Below, in pieces: positions 23,819 to 31,534 of a stretch of 31,534 nucleotides of DNA. Each line of letters opens with the position of its first letter. Position 1 is the first letter of the stretch. The DNA lies in NCBI GenBank assembly GCA_001801665.1, contig MGYH01000013.1, positions 51 to 31,584 of the forward strand, given 5' to 3'. The position numbers were made by a program, and so were the translations under genes. The notes beneath the pieces were generated by a model that saw nothing but the letters and a program-made list of their open reading frames with translations, did not search any database and was not told the DNA's origin. This stretch comes from Gammaproteobacteria bacterium RIFCSPHIGHO2_12_FULL_45_12. GTDB lineage: Bacteria > Pseudomonadota > Gammaproteobacteria > DSM-16500.

Positions 23819-23980
23819 GTTATGATACAGCGATTCCCGCTGAACATATCGCGATGGGGGGTTCCAAAGGGGGAGATCGCGGTTCTCCCCCTTTTGGTGC
23901 AAGTAAAAGCGTGGCTTTTGCGCAGCACAGAAACAAGGAAGCCTTCCCGCGTTCTTTAGCGGGAATGGCTGGTTATGATA
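23819..23980. mobile_element. 144-bp MITE copy A with 9-bp target duplications
   Basis: The element spans 23828-23971. Its ends are imperfect 14-bp terminal inverted repeats (CAGCGATTCCCGCT; AGCGGGAATGGCTG; 13 of 14 pair). It is flanked by the perfect direct repeat GTTATGATA at 23819-23827 and 23972-23980. Inside is a strong hairpin (23864-23876 with 23884-23897) built on GGGGGAGA/TCTCCCCC. It has no transposase gene, so it would be moved in trans. A second copy at 28684-28827 has the same length and differs at about seven positions. It sits about 40 bases before the GlcNAc kinase start. Confidence 0.85.
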
Positions 23981-24009
23981 GTTGATTCAGTCAGACTTGA
24001 GGCATGAAC

Positions 24010-24918
24010 GTGTCAACACAACATTTATTTATCGGCGTTGACGGCGGTGCAACGAAATGCGTGGTTCGTCTGGAAGATGAAGCGGGTCAGGTGCTGGCCA
24101 GTGCTGTTGGCGGGCCTGCGAATATGCGTTTGTCGGTTGATCAGGCATGGCAATCCATTGATGAAGCCGTGAATGGCATGCTGCAGTCATTATCCATTCC
24201 GCGCGAGGGAAAAGGATATTGTTATCATGCTGGAATGGGCATAGCGGGTTGTGAAGTCGTTCAAGCGTATCAGGCCTTTATCAAGCGCCCACATATTTTT
24301 ACGACGCTCAAGGTCGCGTCTGATTCCCAGGTGGCTTGCCTTGGCGCACATCAGGGCGGGGATGGCGCGGTGATTGTTGTCGGCACGGGCGTGGTGGGGT
24401 TTTTGCAGCAGCAAGGCCAGGTCGCTAAAGTGGGCGGTTGGGGATTTCCGCATGATGATGAGGGGGGTGGCGCGTGGTTGGGAATGGAGGCTGTCAAAGT
24501 GACGCTGCATTGGCTGGATGGTCGTCTGCCTTTATCAGGACTAGCGAGTGCGGTCTATCAGTCGTTCAATGAAAATCAGTCTAACTTGGTGACGTGGGCG
24601 AATCAGGCTAACTCGACGGCTTTTGCTGAGCTTGCACCGCTTGTGATGGCACAAGCGGCACAAGGTGATCAAGTGGCTGTTAGCTTGTTACAGCGTGCCG
24701 CCTGTGCCGTTGACCAGATTGGTTTGGCGCTTGAAAAGAGGCAATGCCATCAGGAGACACGGTTGCCCTGTTCGTTAATTGGCAGTGTGGCCCCTTTTTT
24801 AGGGCCATTTTTGGCGTTGCATTTACGTTCTCGGCTGTCTGCCAGTTTATCAACGCCTGAGGCGGGGGCCATTTTGTTAGTGCGACAATATTTAACGAGT
24901 CAAAAGGAAAACAAATGA
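24010..24918 (+). CDS. N-acetylglucosamine kinase-like protein (BadF/BadG/BcrA/BcrD ATPase family)
   Basis: This is a sugar kinase of the ASKHA fold, about 302 residues. It has the phosphate-1 loop IGVDGGATKC at the N-terminus, the VVGTGVVGF segment and GGWGFPHDDEGGGAWLG in the middle, matching eukaryote-like and bacterial GlcNAc kinases of this family. It would phosphorylate GlcNAc (or GlcN) to the 6-phosphate, the substrate of the NagA encoded next with ATGA overlap. GAGG (23999-24002) is seven bases before a GTG at 24010 and only one base before the ATG at 24004, so the GTG is preferred. The MITE inserted just upstream may have altered its promoter. Confidence 0.82.
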   Translation: MSTQHLFIGVDGGATKCVVRLEDEAGQVLASAVGGPANMRLSVDQAWQSIDEAVNGMLQSLSIPREGKGYCYHAGMGIAGCEVVQAYQAFIKRPHIFTTLKVASDSQVACLGAHQGGDGAVIVVGTGVVGFLQQQGQVAKVGGWGFPHDDEGGGAWLGMEAVKVTLHWLDGRLPLSGLASAVYQSFNENQSNLVTWANQANSTAFAELAPLVMAQAAQGDQVAVSLLQRAACAVDQIGLALEKRQCHQETRLPCSLIGSVAPFLGPFLALHLRSRLSASLSTPEAGAILLVRQYLTSQKENK

Positions 24919-26078
24919 CGGATGTGACACGCAGTATTTATATGGGAATGAAAGTCTTGATCGGGCAATCTCTGATAAGTGATCAGGCAGTGATTGTGGA
25001 GGAGGATAAAATTCAGGCCATTATTCCGGTCAATATGGTTAAGCATCATTTGCCAGCGATCAAATATGAATATCCAGCCGATCATTACATGGTGCCTGGG
25101 TTTATTGACTTGCATGTGCATGGCGCAGAGGGTCATGACGTCATGGATAATAGTGTGTTAGCCATGCAAGGCATGTGCCGTGCTTTGGCCAGAGAAGGGG
25201 TGACAGGATTTTTGGCAACGACCCTGTCAGCTTCACCCCAGGAAATTGAAGCTGTTTTAAGCACGGTCTCTGAAGCAGCCGCCTCGTTGGAGGGCGCGGC
25301 CATTTTAGGGGTGCATCTTGAAGGTCCATTTATTGCCAAAGAAAAAAGGGGTGCGCAGCAAGGTGAGCGGATGTTACCTGATATGGCATTAATGCGTTCC
25401 TGGCAAAAAGCCGCAAAAGATACTATTAAGGTGGTGACGCTTGCGCCTGAGCTCTCGGGTGCTTTAGCGTTTATTCAGGCACTGAGTCAGTCAGGTGTGA
25501 TTGTCTCAATCGGTCATACCAATGCAACTTATACAGAAACGTGTGCAGGCATTACAGCAGGGTGTACGCAGGCAACCCATTTGTTTAATGCCATGAGTGG
25601 TATGCATCAACGGGAACCAGGCGCGTCGGGTGCGTTGTTGCTGTCAAATGAAGTGGTGGCAGAGTTAATTGTGGATGGCATGCATTTGCATCCGGCCATG
25701 GTGGAGCTTGCGATGCGCATTAAAGGTAAAGACCGTTTATTGTTGGTGACAGATGCCATGCGCGCTAAATGCAGGGGGGATGGCCAGTATGATTTGGGTG
25801 GTCAGCCAGTCACCGTGAAAAATGGCCGAGCCACGTTGACTGACGGAACGCTCGCGGGCAGTACCTTGCGCATGCCGCAAGCCATTAAAAATATGGCTGA
25901 CTTTGCACACTGTTCGTTGGAGGAAGCCATTTATATGGCGACTTGCACGCCAGCCAGAGTGTTGGGTTTGTCGCGGCAAAAGGGCAGCATTGAAGTGGGT
26001 AAAGACGCCGATCTGGTGATATTGAACGATGCTTTTGAGGTGGTGTCAACGCTCTTGGCAGGTCATGCCTTATTTTAG
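24915..26078 (+). CDS. nagA: N-acetylglucosamine-6-phosphate deacetylase
   Basis: This 387-residue amidohydrolase removes acetate from GlcNAc-6-phosphate. It shows HVHG (metal pair near residue 66), HLEGPFIAKEKRGAQ (metal Glu), IGHTNATY and THLFNAM (metal/substrate His), and LLVTDAM (catalytic Asp). Full length for the family. It overlaps the kinase gene by four bases. Its stop overlaps the spoT stop on the other strand by four bases, leaving no room for a terminator between them. Confidence 0.95.
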   Translation: MTDVTRSIYMGMKVLIGQSLISDQAVIVEEDKIQAIIPVNMVKHHLPAIKYEYPADHYMVPGFIDLHVHGAEGHDVMDNSVLAMQGMCRALAREGVTGFLATTLSASPQEIEAVLSTVSEAAASLEGAAILGVHLEGPFIAKEKRGAQQGERMLPDMALMRSWQKAAKDTIKVVTLAPELSGALAFIQALSQSGVIVSIGHTNATYTETCAGITAGCTQATHLFNAMSGMHQREPGASGALLLSNEVVAELIVDGMHLHPAMVELAMRIKGKDRLLLVTDAMRAKCRGDGQYDLGGQPVTVKNGRATLTDGTLAGSTLRMPQAIKNMADFAHCSLEEAIYMATCTPARVLGLSRQKGSIEVGKDADLVILNDAFEVVSTLLAGHALF

Positions 26079-28213
26079 TCGTCGTTGTGCGGTTTGTAAC
26101 GCACGACACGAATGACATCCTTGCGCTTGCGAATTTTCAATAAAATGCGTGCCAGATGTGAGCGGTTGCGGACGGAGATGGTGACATCCACATGAAAATG
26201 GTGCCGATCACTTTCTTGCGCGCGTAGATGGACAATGTTGGATTCGGCTTCAGAGATGGCCAGTGTGAGCCCTGCCAGGCTGCCGCGTCGATTGACTAGG
26301 TCCACTTTCAACTCGACAGAAAAATCACCCTCAATATTTTCTTCCCAAGAAAGGGTGACGTATTTATCAGGTTGATGCAGGTAACTTTCAAGCGTGGGAC
26401 AATGCAGCATATGCACTTCAATGCCTTGTCCCATTTTAATCAAACCGCCAATGTGATCGCCTGGAATGGGGTGGCAGCACTTGGCAAAACTAGTGACTAA
26501 GCCTTCTGTGCTTTTAATGATGAGAGGATGCGCCACTTGATTGTCACCGCTTTCCATTCTAGCCGGTTCATCCAGTTCTTTGGCGATCTGTTTAGCGACT
26601 AACAGCGCGGGACGGTTGCCAATGCCAACTTCTTCAAACAGATGCCCAATGGAGTCCAGTCGGGAAGTGTTGGCAATGGCTTGCAGCGTGGATTCGGTGA
26701 TTTCTTCAAAATGTAACCCATAGATGTGCAGCGTTTTTTCGACCAGACGCTTACCAAGGTCCATGGATTCTTCGCGTTGTTGTTTCTTTAAGTAATGCTT
26801 GATTTTGCTGCGTGCTTTTCCGGTGACAACAAAATTGAGCCAAGCAGGGTTGGGTCTTGCGCCGGGCGCGGTGACAATCGAGACTTGCTGTCCGCTAATC
26901 AAGGGCGTGCTAAGCGGCGACAAGCGTCTGTCAATGCGTGCTGCAACGCATGTGTTGCCAATGTCTGAGTGAATGGCATAAGCGAAATCAACGAGGGTAG
27001 CGCCTGCTGGCAATTCGATGATTTGGCCTTTTGGTGTGAAGACATAGACTTCATCAGGAAATAAATCGATTTTGACATTTTCAATAAATTCAAGAGAGTT
27101 TTTGGAGCTTTTATCCATTTCAAGAATGTTCTTTAGCCATTCCTTAGCGCGAGATTGTGCTTCGTTTAAGCCTTTTTTCTCCGTTTTATAAAGCCAGTGT
27201 GCCGCAATGCCATTTTCCGCCATTTTATGCATTTCTTCAGTGCGAATTTGAACTTCAATGGGGACGCCATAAGGGCCAAACAAGGTGGTATGCAGGGATT
27301 GGTAGCTGTTGGCTTTGGGAATGGCAATGTAGTCTTTGAAACGTTGTGTAAAGGGTTTGAATAAACTATGCAGTACACCCAGCACGCGGTAGCAGGTATC
27401 GACTTTATAGACAATAATGCGGAACCCATAAACATCCATGATTTCTGAAAACGGCAAATGCCTTTCCAGCATTTTTTTGTAAATACTGTAAAGATGTTTT
27501 CCGCGACTGCCCAGGGTGGCAGAAGAAACAGTTGCTTTTTTTAAGGCATCACGAATTTGTAAATTAATCATGTCCATGATTTCTTGACGGTTGCCCCGTG
27601 CTTTGGCAACCGCGTCTTTTAAAATTCGATAACGCATGGGGTAATATGCCGCGAACCCTAAATCTTCTAATTCAACTCGAAAAGCATGCATGCCAAGCCG
27701 GTTGGCAATGGGCGCAAAAATTTCCAGCGTTTCAAGAGAGATGCGGCGGCGTTTATGGGGTGGAAGACAAGCAAGGGTACGCATGTTGTGGAGGCGATCG
27801 GCAAGTTTGACGAGAATGACGCGTATATCAGTCGCCATGGCCATTACCATTTTACGAAAATTTTCTGCCTGTGCCTGCGCGTGGTTTTCAAAATGAATTT
27901 GGGTCAGTTTGGTGACACCATCAACAAGATCAGCCACTTCCTTGCCAAATGTTTCTAAAATGTCAGCTTGTTTTACCTCCGTATCTTCAACAACGTCATG
28001 TAAAATGGCGGCCATGATGGTGGGTGCGTCCATGCGCATTTCAGCCAGGATTTGAGCAACGGCAAGTGGGTGAGTAATATAGGGTTCGCCGGTCAGCCTT
28101 GCCTGCACGCCATGTGCTTTTTTGGCAAAATGATAAGCTTTCTCTACGGATTTGACTTGTTCGTGACTAAGATATTGGTTTATCTCGTCATGTAATGTGT
28201 TGAAGTCCGTCAC
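26075..28213 (-). CDS. spoT: Bifunctional (p)ppGpp synthetase/hydrolase
   Basis: This 712-residue RelA/SpoT homologue has all domains: HD hydrolase (YITHPLAVAQIL, ILHDVVEDT, KLADRLHNMRTL), synthetase (YGFRIIVYKV, RFKDYIAIPKANSYQSLHTT), TGS (VYVFTPKGQIIELPAGATLV), zinc-finger-like region (CCHPIPGD) and a C-terminal ACT domain. The intact HD residues mean it can hydrolyse the alarmone, so it is SpoT rather than RelA. It starts with GTG, with GAGG five bases upstream. It controls the stringent response; in Legionella SpoT drives the switch to the transmissive phase. Confidence 0.95.
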   Translation of the reverse strand: MTDFNTLHDEINQYLSHEQVKSVEKAYHFAKKAHGVQARLTGEPYITHPLAVAQILAEMRMDAPTIMAAILHDVVEDTEVKQADILETFGKEVADLVDGVTKLTQIHFENHAQAQAENFRKMVMAMATDIRVILVKLADRLHNMRTLACLPPHKRRRISLETLEIFAPIANRLGMHAFRVELEDLGFAAYYPMRYRILKDAVAKARGNRQEIMDMINLQIRDALKKATVSSATLGSRGKHLYSIYKKMLERHLPFSEIMDVYGFRIIVYKVDTCYRVLGVLHSLFKPFTQRFKDYIAIPKANSYQSLHTTLFGPYGVPIEVQIRTEEMHKMAENGIAAHWLYKTEKKGLNEAQSRAKEWLKNILEMDKSSKNSLEFIENVKIDLFPDEVYVFTPKGQIIELPAGATLVDFAYAIHSDIGNTCVAARIDRRLSPLSTPLISGQQVSIVTAPGARPNPAWLNFVVTGKARSKIKHYLKKQQREESMDLGKRLVEKTLHIYGLHFEEITESTLQAIANTSRLDSIGHLFEEVGIGNRPALLVAKQIAKELDEPARMESGDNQVAHPLIIKSTEGLVTSFAKCCHPIPGDHIGGLIKMGQGIEVHMLHCPTLESYLHQPDKYVTLSWEENIEGDFSVELKVDLVNRRGSLAGLTLAISEAESNIVHLRAQESDRHHFHVDVTISVRNRSHLARILLKIRKRKDVIRVVRYKPHNDD

Positions 28214-28247
28214 TATTGCCTCAAGGAAGGAAGTTATATGCTACTAT

Positions 28248-28253
28248 ATTATA
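28248..28253 (-). promoter_or_regulatory. Possible -10 element upstream of spoT
   Basis: A perfect TATAAT on the minus strand lies 35 bases before the spoT start, inside a near-palindromic ACTATATTATAGT stretch. No good -35 is visible, so this is weak. Confidence 0.25.
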
Positions 28254-28306
28254 GTATAGCCGATAATAGGAAAGGCTAACGTTAACTTAAGGCATGGAGG
28301 TGTTTG

Positions 28307-28603
28307 ATGCACGGTAAAAAAGGTTCAGGGTTGTGTCCGGTTTCTTTTGGTGTGGCATTTGGTTTGACTTGTGCGTTAGCCGTATTGCTTTGGTCCTTAT
28401 GGGTGAAAATGTATGGTATGCCAGCCATGATGTCTGCCGATCACATGGGCTTGGCGACGACCTATATGGGGGATTTACTCCGTGCGTTGGTGGTGTTGGT
28501 AAAAGGATTTGTGTTTGGATTTGTGTTTGCCCTGCTTTATAACGGCATGATGCGTTTTTCACACAAACGCTGCTGTAAAAAATCAGAGGGTGGCGCGGCC
28601 TAA
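28307..28603 (+). CDS. Small two-helix membrane protein (holin-like annotation type)
   Basis: This 98-residue protein has two hydrophobic segments (FGVAFGLTCALAVLLWSLWV and LLRALVVLVKGFVFGFVFAL) joined by a Met-rich loop, and a Cys-rich basic tail (HKRCCKK). The ATG at 28307 has GGAGG six bases upstream; the TTG at 28304 is too close. Similar small proteins in Legionella and Coxiella are annotated as 'bacteriophage holin', but there is no phage context and its function is unknown. Confidence 0.7.
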   Translation: MHGKKGSGLCPVSFGVAFGLTCALAVLLWSLWVKMYGMPAMMSADHMGLATTYMGDLLRALVVLVKGFVFGFVFALLYNGMMRFSHKRCCKKSEGGAA

Positions 28604-28640
28604 GCAAACTTTGTGCCTCAGCGTCTTTTCTGCCTGTCTC

Positions 28641-28675
28641 CCCTCCCCGCCGTTTGGCTTGATGCGCGGGGAGGG
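28641..28675. terminator. GC-rich hairpin downstream of the small membrane protein gene
   Basis: CCCTCCCCGC (28641-28650) and GCGGGGAGGG (28666-28675) form a perfect 10-bp stem with a 15-base loop. It lies 38 bases after the stop and immediately before the MITE target duplication. It lacks a T-tract. Confidence 0.45.
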
Positions 28676-28836
28676 CGAGCGGCCAGCGATTCCCGCTGAA
28701 CATTTCGCGATGGGGGATTCCAAAGGGGGAGATCGCGGTTCTCCCCCTTTTGGTGCAAGCAAAAGCTTTGCTTTTGCGCAGCATAAAAACAAGGAAGCCT
28801 TCCCGCGTTCTTTAGCGGGAATGGCTGGCGAGCGGC
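28675..28836. mobile_element. 144-bp MITE copy B with 9-bp target duplications
   Basis: The element spans 28684-28827 with 14-bp inverted ends (28684-28697 and 28814-28827). It is flanked by the perfect direct repeat GCGAGCGGC at 28675-28683 and 28828-28836, different from the flank of copy A. Same orientation and length as copy A. It retains the long GGGGGAGA hairpin and a second hairpin CAAAAGC/GCTTTTG. Open frames across it are by-products of its hairpins, not genes. Confidence 0.85.
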
Positions 28837-28873
28837 ATTGATATTTTCATGACCGTTAGTTACCATCTAACTT

Positions 28874-29422
28874 ATGTCGAAATTTAATTTTTCTAAAGTT
28901 CAGGTTCGCGTCATGTGGTTGTTGGGGCAATTTATTGTCTTGATGGCGTGTGTTTTTTTCGTGGGATATAGTTACAAACTGTATTTTTTGCCTGATATAC
29001 AAGCGAAAGTAAGTTTTCAGCAAATTAACTGTTTCATGATTAGCAAAAAGCTGACAACGCATGGGCATGCTGCTTATCAATACCGTCCTGATTTTTTAAT
29101 TAGTTATCATGTGAAGGGTGTTCAATATAATCGTTGGGTATCGAATAATGGACTGGACATGTCGTTTAGTCGTCATCGCAAGGCAACAGAAAGTCAGTTA
29201 CAGCAATTTACGGTCGGTAAAACATATACGTGCTGGTATCATCCTTTGAATCCGTCAGTCGCCATATTAATTCCAAGGCATCATTGGCTGTCGGATTTTT
29301 TCCTGATGTTCCCCGCCGTTATTTTTGTGATGACTTTATACTTTTTCATTCGGAATGTACTGCGTTTGACGCAGAGGCACAAAGCTCAGGCTGGTACGCA
29401 GATAAAGAAAAAGAAAAAATAG
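28874..29422 (+). CDS. DUF3592-like membrane protein
   Basis: This 182-residue protein has one membrane helix near the N-terminus (MWLLGQFIVLMACVFFVGYS) and another near the C-terminus (FFLMFPAVIFVMTLYFFI). Between them is a periplasmic or cytoplasmic domain containing the pattern PDFLISYHVKGVQYNRW, a variable loop, and TYTCWYHPLNPSVAIL. This arrangement matches DUF3592-type proteins. The C-terminus is a run of lysines. Function unknown. It precedes ridA by 12 bases and may share its transcript. Confidence 0.7.
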   Translation: MSKFNFSKVQVRVMWLLGQFIVLMACVFFVGYSYKLYFLPDIQAKVSFQQINCFMISKKLTTHGHAAYQYRPDFLISYHVKGVQYNRWVSNNGLDMSFSRHRKATESQLQQFTVGKTYTCWYHPLNPSVAILIPRHHWLSDFFLMFPAVIFVMTLYFFIRNVLRLTQRHKAQAGTQIKKKKK

Positions 29423-29434
29423 GCAAATTTTATA

Positions 29435-29815
29435 ATGAAAAAACAAAGCATTCACACCGATAACGCACCTCTGGCGATTGGTCCTTATTCGCAAGCCGTT
29501 CGAGTGGGTGAGACCGTCTACTTTTCCGGCCAAATTGCCCTCGATCCCAAGACCATGGCCTTGGTGGCAGGCGATATTGAGGCACAAACAAGACAGGTGT
29601 TTGAGAATTTGCAGGCGGTCAGTGAAGCGGCTGGCGGGAGTTTATCGGATATCGTTAAGCTCACTCTTTATTTGATTGATTTGTCCCATTTTTCCAGAGT
29701 GAATGCAGTGATGGAAACGTTTTTTTCAAAGCCTTATCCGGCGCGTGTCACGCTGCAAGTGGCCGCGCTGCCTAAGGCAGCACTGATTGAAATTGAGGCG
29801 GTGATGGCGGGTTAA
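29435..29815 (+). CDS. ridA: RidA family enamine/imine deaminase
   Basis: This 126-residue YjgF/YER057c/UK114 protein has the family signatures APLAIGPYSQAV, VYFSGQIALDP and the catalytic Arg in PARVTLQVAALPKAALIEIE. RidA hydrolyses reactive 2-aminoacrylate and other enamines formed by PLP enzymes such as threonine dehydratase, protecting PLP enzymes from damage. Cytoplasmic trimer by family knowledge. Full length. It converges with ctpA with only six bases between the stops. Confidence 0.95.
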   Translation: MKKQSIHTDNAPLAIGPYSQAVRVGETVYFSGQIALDPKTMALVAGDIEAQTRQVFENLQAVSEAAGGSLSDIVKLTLYLIDLSHFSRVNAVMETFFSKPYPARVTLQVAALPKAALIEIEAVMAG

Positions 29816-29821
29816 AGTGGT

Positions 29822-31252
29822 TTATCGTTTCGCATAATTGAGCATATAAACGGTTCTTAAGATTTTTAAAGCTTCAAATAGCTGGAAGTCATCATTGGCA
29901 AGACCCATGTCATTTGAATTTAAAAGAGTCTCCATTGAAGTCGCTTCGCTGGTAGTGGTGGCGCCTGGCAAGTGATTTTTCAGTTGATATTCCTTGATGG
30001 GTTCAATCATGGTGAGATCCGGGTCGTTTTTGTTTTTCACCACGGTTAAGTCCTCAACCCGTACGTCAGGTTTAATGCCAACGTTTTGAATGATGCGGCC
30101 GGAAGGTGTGTGATAGAGTGCTGTCGTCAGTTTTAAGGCATGGTTTTTGTCTAGGGGGATCACGGTCTGCACGGAGCCTTTGCCGAAGCTGGTGGTGCCA
30201 ACAATGAGTGCGCGGCGGTAATCTTGGAGGGCACCGGCGACAATTTCAGAAGCAGAGGCGGAGCCGCCATTAATCAGTACGACAATGGGTGCGCCATTCA
30301 AGATGTCTTTGCCCGTTGCTTTTGCGCTGTATTGTGCTTCAGGTAATCGTCCTTCAGTGTAAACAATGGATTCCTTGAATTTGTTGTGAAGTTTTTTACT
30401 ATCTAGAAAGTTATCGACGACTTGTACAGCCGTTTCGAGTAAACCACCAGGATTGTTTCTGAGATCAAGTACAATGCCTTTCAGTTTGCCCTGGTTTTTT
30501 TTCTGTAACGCCAAAATGGCATCATGCATGAGTTTGGCGGTAGGTTCCTGGAATTGCGTAATACGCACATAGCCAAAGTGACCATCCAGCATTTTTGTTT
30601 TGACGCTGGCAATGTGGATGGTTTGTCGGGTGAGCTTGAAGGTGAGCGGTGTTTTTTCTCCTTTGCGTAAAACGGAAAGGATAAGCTGTGAGCCAGGTTT
30701 GCCGCGCATTTTCTCGACCGCATCTTGCAGGGACATCTCGCTCACTAGCTTGCCATCAATGGCGACAATGTAGTCACCCGCTTTAATGTTGGCTTTTGCG
30801 GCAGGCGTGTCATCAATGGGCGAAACAATTTTGAGTATGCCAAACTCGGGGGTGACTTCAATGCCCACCCCGCCAAAAGCGCCGCTGGTGGTCATCAACA
30901 GGGTTTTGTAAGCCTCTTTGTCAAGGTATTCAGAGTGTGGATCAAGGCCGCTCACCATGCCGCGAATGGCATCGTCCAGCAAGCTCTTGTCGCCAACTTG
31001 TTTGACGTAAAAATCCTTGATCAGCACAATGGTATTGGTGAAGCGATTGATGTCTTCATCACTCACGCCCTGCGGCTTGTCACGATTGACCTCTTGAGTG
31101 ATGGCTGGTTTCACTGTCTCGGGAGGGACTTGTCCTTGATCGAGTGATTGCCTGACAGGCAAAGCATCCATGGTTTCTGCAAGGGCTTGGAAAGTGACGC
31201 TGCCTAAAAGAACGGAAACGCAGATAGCTGAGATAGCAACACGAATAGTCAT
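29822..31252 (-). CDS. ctpA: Carboxy-terminal processing protease (S41 family)
   Basis: This 476-residue periplasmic protease has a signal peptide ending at ALA (about residue 25), a PDZ domain (about 125-205, beginning FGGVGIEVTPE), and the S41 protease core with LDLRNNPGG, the nucleophile region NGGSASASEI (about 328-337) and the general base Lys358 in TSFGKGSVQT. It forms a Ser-Lys dyad that trims C-terminal tails of periplasmic and cell wall proteins. It follows gpmI in the same direction by about 50 bases, an arrangement common in gammaproteobacteria. Confidence 0.94.
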   Translation of the reverse strand: MTIRVAISAICVSVLLGSVTFQALAETMDALPVRQSLDQGQVPPETVKPAITQEVNRDKPQGVSDEDINRFTNTIVLIKDFYVKQVGDKSLLDDAIRGMVSGLDPHSEYLDKEAYKTLLMTTSGAFGGVGIEVTPEFGILKIVSPIDDTPAAKANIKAGDYIVAIDGKLVSEMSLQDAVEKMRGKPGSQLILSVLRKGEKTPLTFKLTRQTIHIASVKTKMLDGHFGYVRITQFQEPTAKLMHDAILALQKKNQGKLKGIVLDLRNNPGGLLETAVQVVDNFLDSKKLHNKFKESIVYTEGRLPEAQYSAKATGKDILNGAPIVVLINGGSASASEIVAGALQDYRRALIVGTTSFGKGSVQTVIPLDKNHALKLTTALYHTPSGRIIQNVGIKPDVRVEDLTVVKNKNDPDLTMIEPIKEYQLKNHLPGATTTSEATSMETLLNSNDMGLANDDFQLFEALKILRTVYMLNYAKR

Positions 31253-31303
31253 TTTTAAGTATCCGTTACCTGTTTAGCCTCAGTATAGCATTTCGACTTG
31301 GCT

Positions 31304-31534
31304 TTAGGTTAGTTTTAGCAAATTTTTCCCCGTCATGTCCGTTGGGGCGGGTAATGCGAGCAGATAGAGCATGGTTGGAGCAATATCAGATAATTTGCCA
31401 TCTGTTTTGACAAACTCAGCACTGCGCCCTAGGTATAACAAGGGCACGGGGTCACTGGTATGAGCGGTATGCGGCTGGTTTGAGGCGGTGTCCCACATTT
31501 GTTCGGCATTGCCATGATCCGCCGTGATGAGTGC
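31304..31534 (-). CDS. gpmI: 2,3-bisphosphoglycerate-independent phosphoglycerate mutase (C-terminal part)
   Basis: The window ends inside this gene; only the last 76 codons are present. They contain the metal-binding ITADHGNAEQMWD motif (31495-31534), PHTAHTSDPVPLLYLG and the terminal LSDIAPTMLYLLALPAPTDM plus TGKNLL, all typical of the GpmI phosphatase domain. The enzyme interconverts 3- and 2-phosphoglycerate in glycolysis. The 5' part lies beyond the right edge. Confidence 0.93.
   Translation of the reverse strand, partial: ALITADHGNAEQMWDTASNQPHTAHTSDPVPLLYLGRSAEFVKTDGKLSDIAPTMLYLLALPAPTDMTGKNLLKLT

Noticed and set aside
28287..28866. Several ORFs on both strands across the hairpin and MITE copy B
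   Set aside because: They arise from the palindromic repeat DNA; similar frames (QKGENRDLPLWNPPS) also appear in copy A.
1..31534. CRISPR arrays, tRNA or rRNA genes
   Set aside because: No regularly spaced repeats, cloverleaf or rRNA-like sequence was seen by eye; a tRNA scan would settle it.

Overview
The window looks like a gammaproteobacterial chromosome of the Legionella type. The evidence is a housekeeping set (comF, bioC, GlcNAc kinase, nagA, spoT, ridA, ctpA, gpmI) interrupted by an AT-rich accessory island. The right end of that island carries a phage-type repressor, a broken Cro-like gene, two small genes and virB2/virB3 remnants, an order that recalls Legionella prp/lvr/lvh mobile elements. 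Genus assignment is inference; there is no rRNA or tRNA to confirm it.

Layout. (1) 49-1555: divergent comF and bioC, whose start regions overlap. (2) About 1600-6770, AT-rich: a small membrane peptide gene, an MFS exporter, an unknown 186-aa protein, an unannotated 23-codon ORF with a strong ribosome binding site that ends in a hairpin, and an E1-like (ThiF/MccB type) adenylating enzyme with an N-terminal PqqD-like peptide-binding region. Together these resemble a RiPP or microcin-C-like operon. An M19 dipeptidase and a VUT/YhhQ transporter face it on the minus strand. (3) 7034-18357: an S24-type repressor divergent from a roughly 10-kb co-directional cluster: AfsA-type hotdog protein, FAD monooxygenase, MFS exporter, HAD phosphatase, two acyl carrier proteins, SDR, AMP-dependent ligase, KAS III, YciI-like protein, membrane acyltransferase and alpha/beta hydrolase. 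This reads as an undescribed acyl-derived small-molecule pathway, possibly of the gamma-butyrolactone/butenolide type. (4) 18376-20453: decayed mobile-element end with a lambda-like three-operator switch, a cro-like pseudogene, virB2 with an in-frame TGA, and virB3 cut off after 58 codons. (5) 20418-23714: a 1098-aa helical protein with C-terminal hydrophobic segments, possibly a secreted effector, whose last codons overlap the virB3 remnant. (6) 23828-31534: core genes, with two copies of a 144-bp miniature transposable element, each flanked by a perfect 9-bp target duplication.

How the parts may work together: ligase, KAS III, ACPs and SDR would build an acyl chain. The AfsA-like protein could condense it with a C3 unit, the HAD phosphatase could dephosphorylate the product, and the monooxygenase, acyltransferase and hydrolase could tailor it before MFS export. 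The S24 repressor probably controls the promoter that faces the cluster. These functional links are inference from gene families and order.
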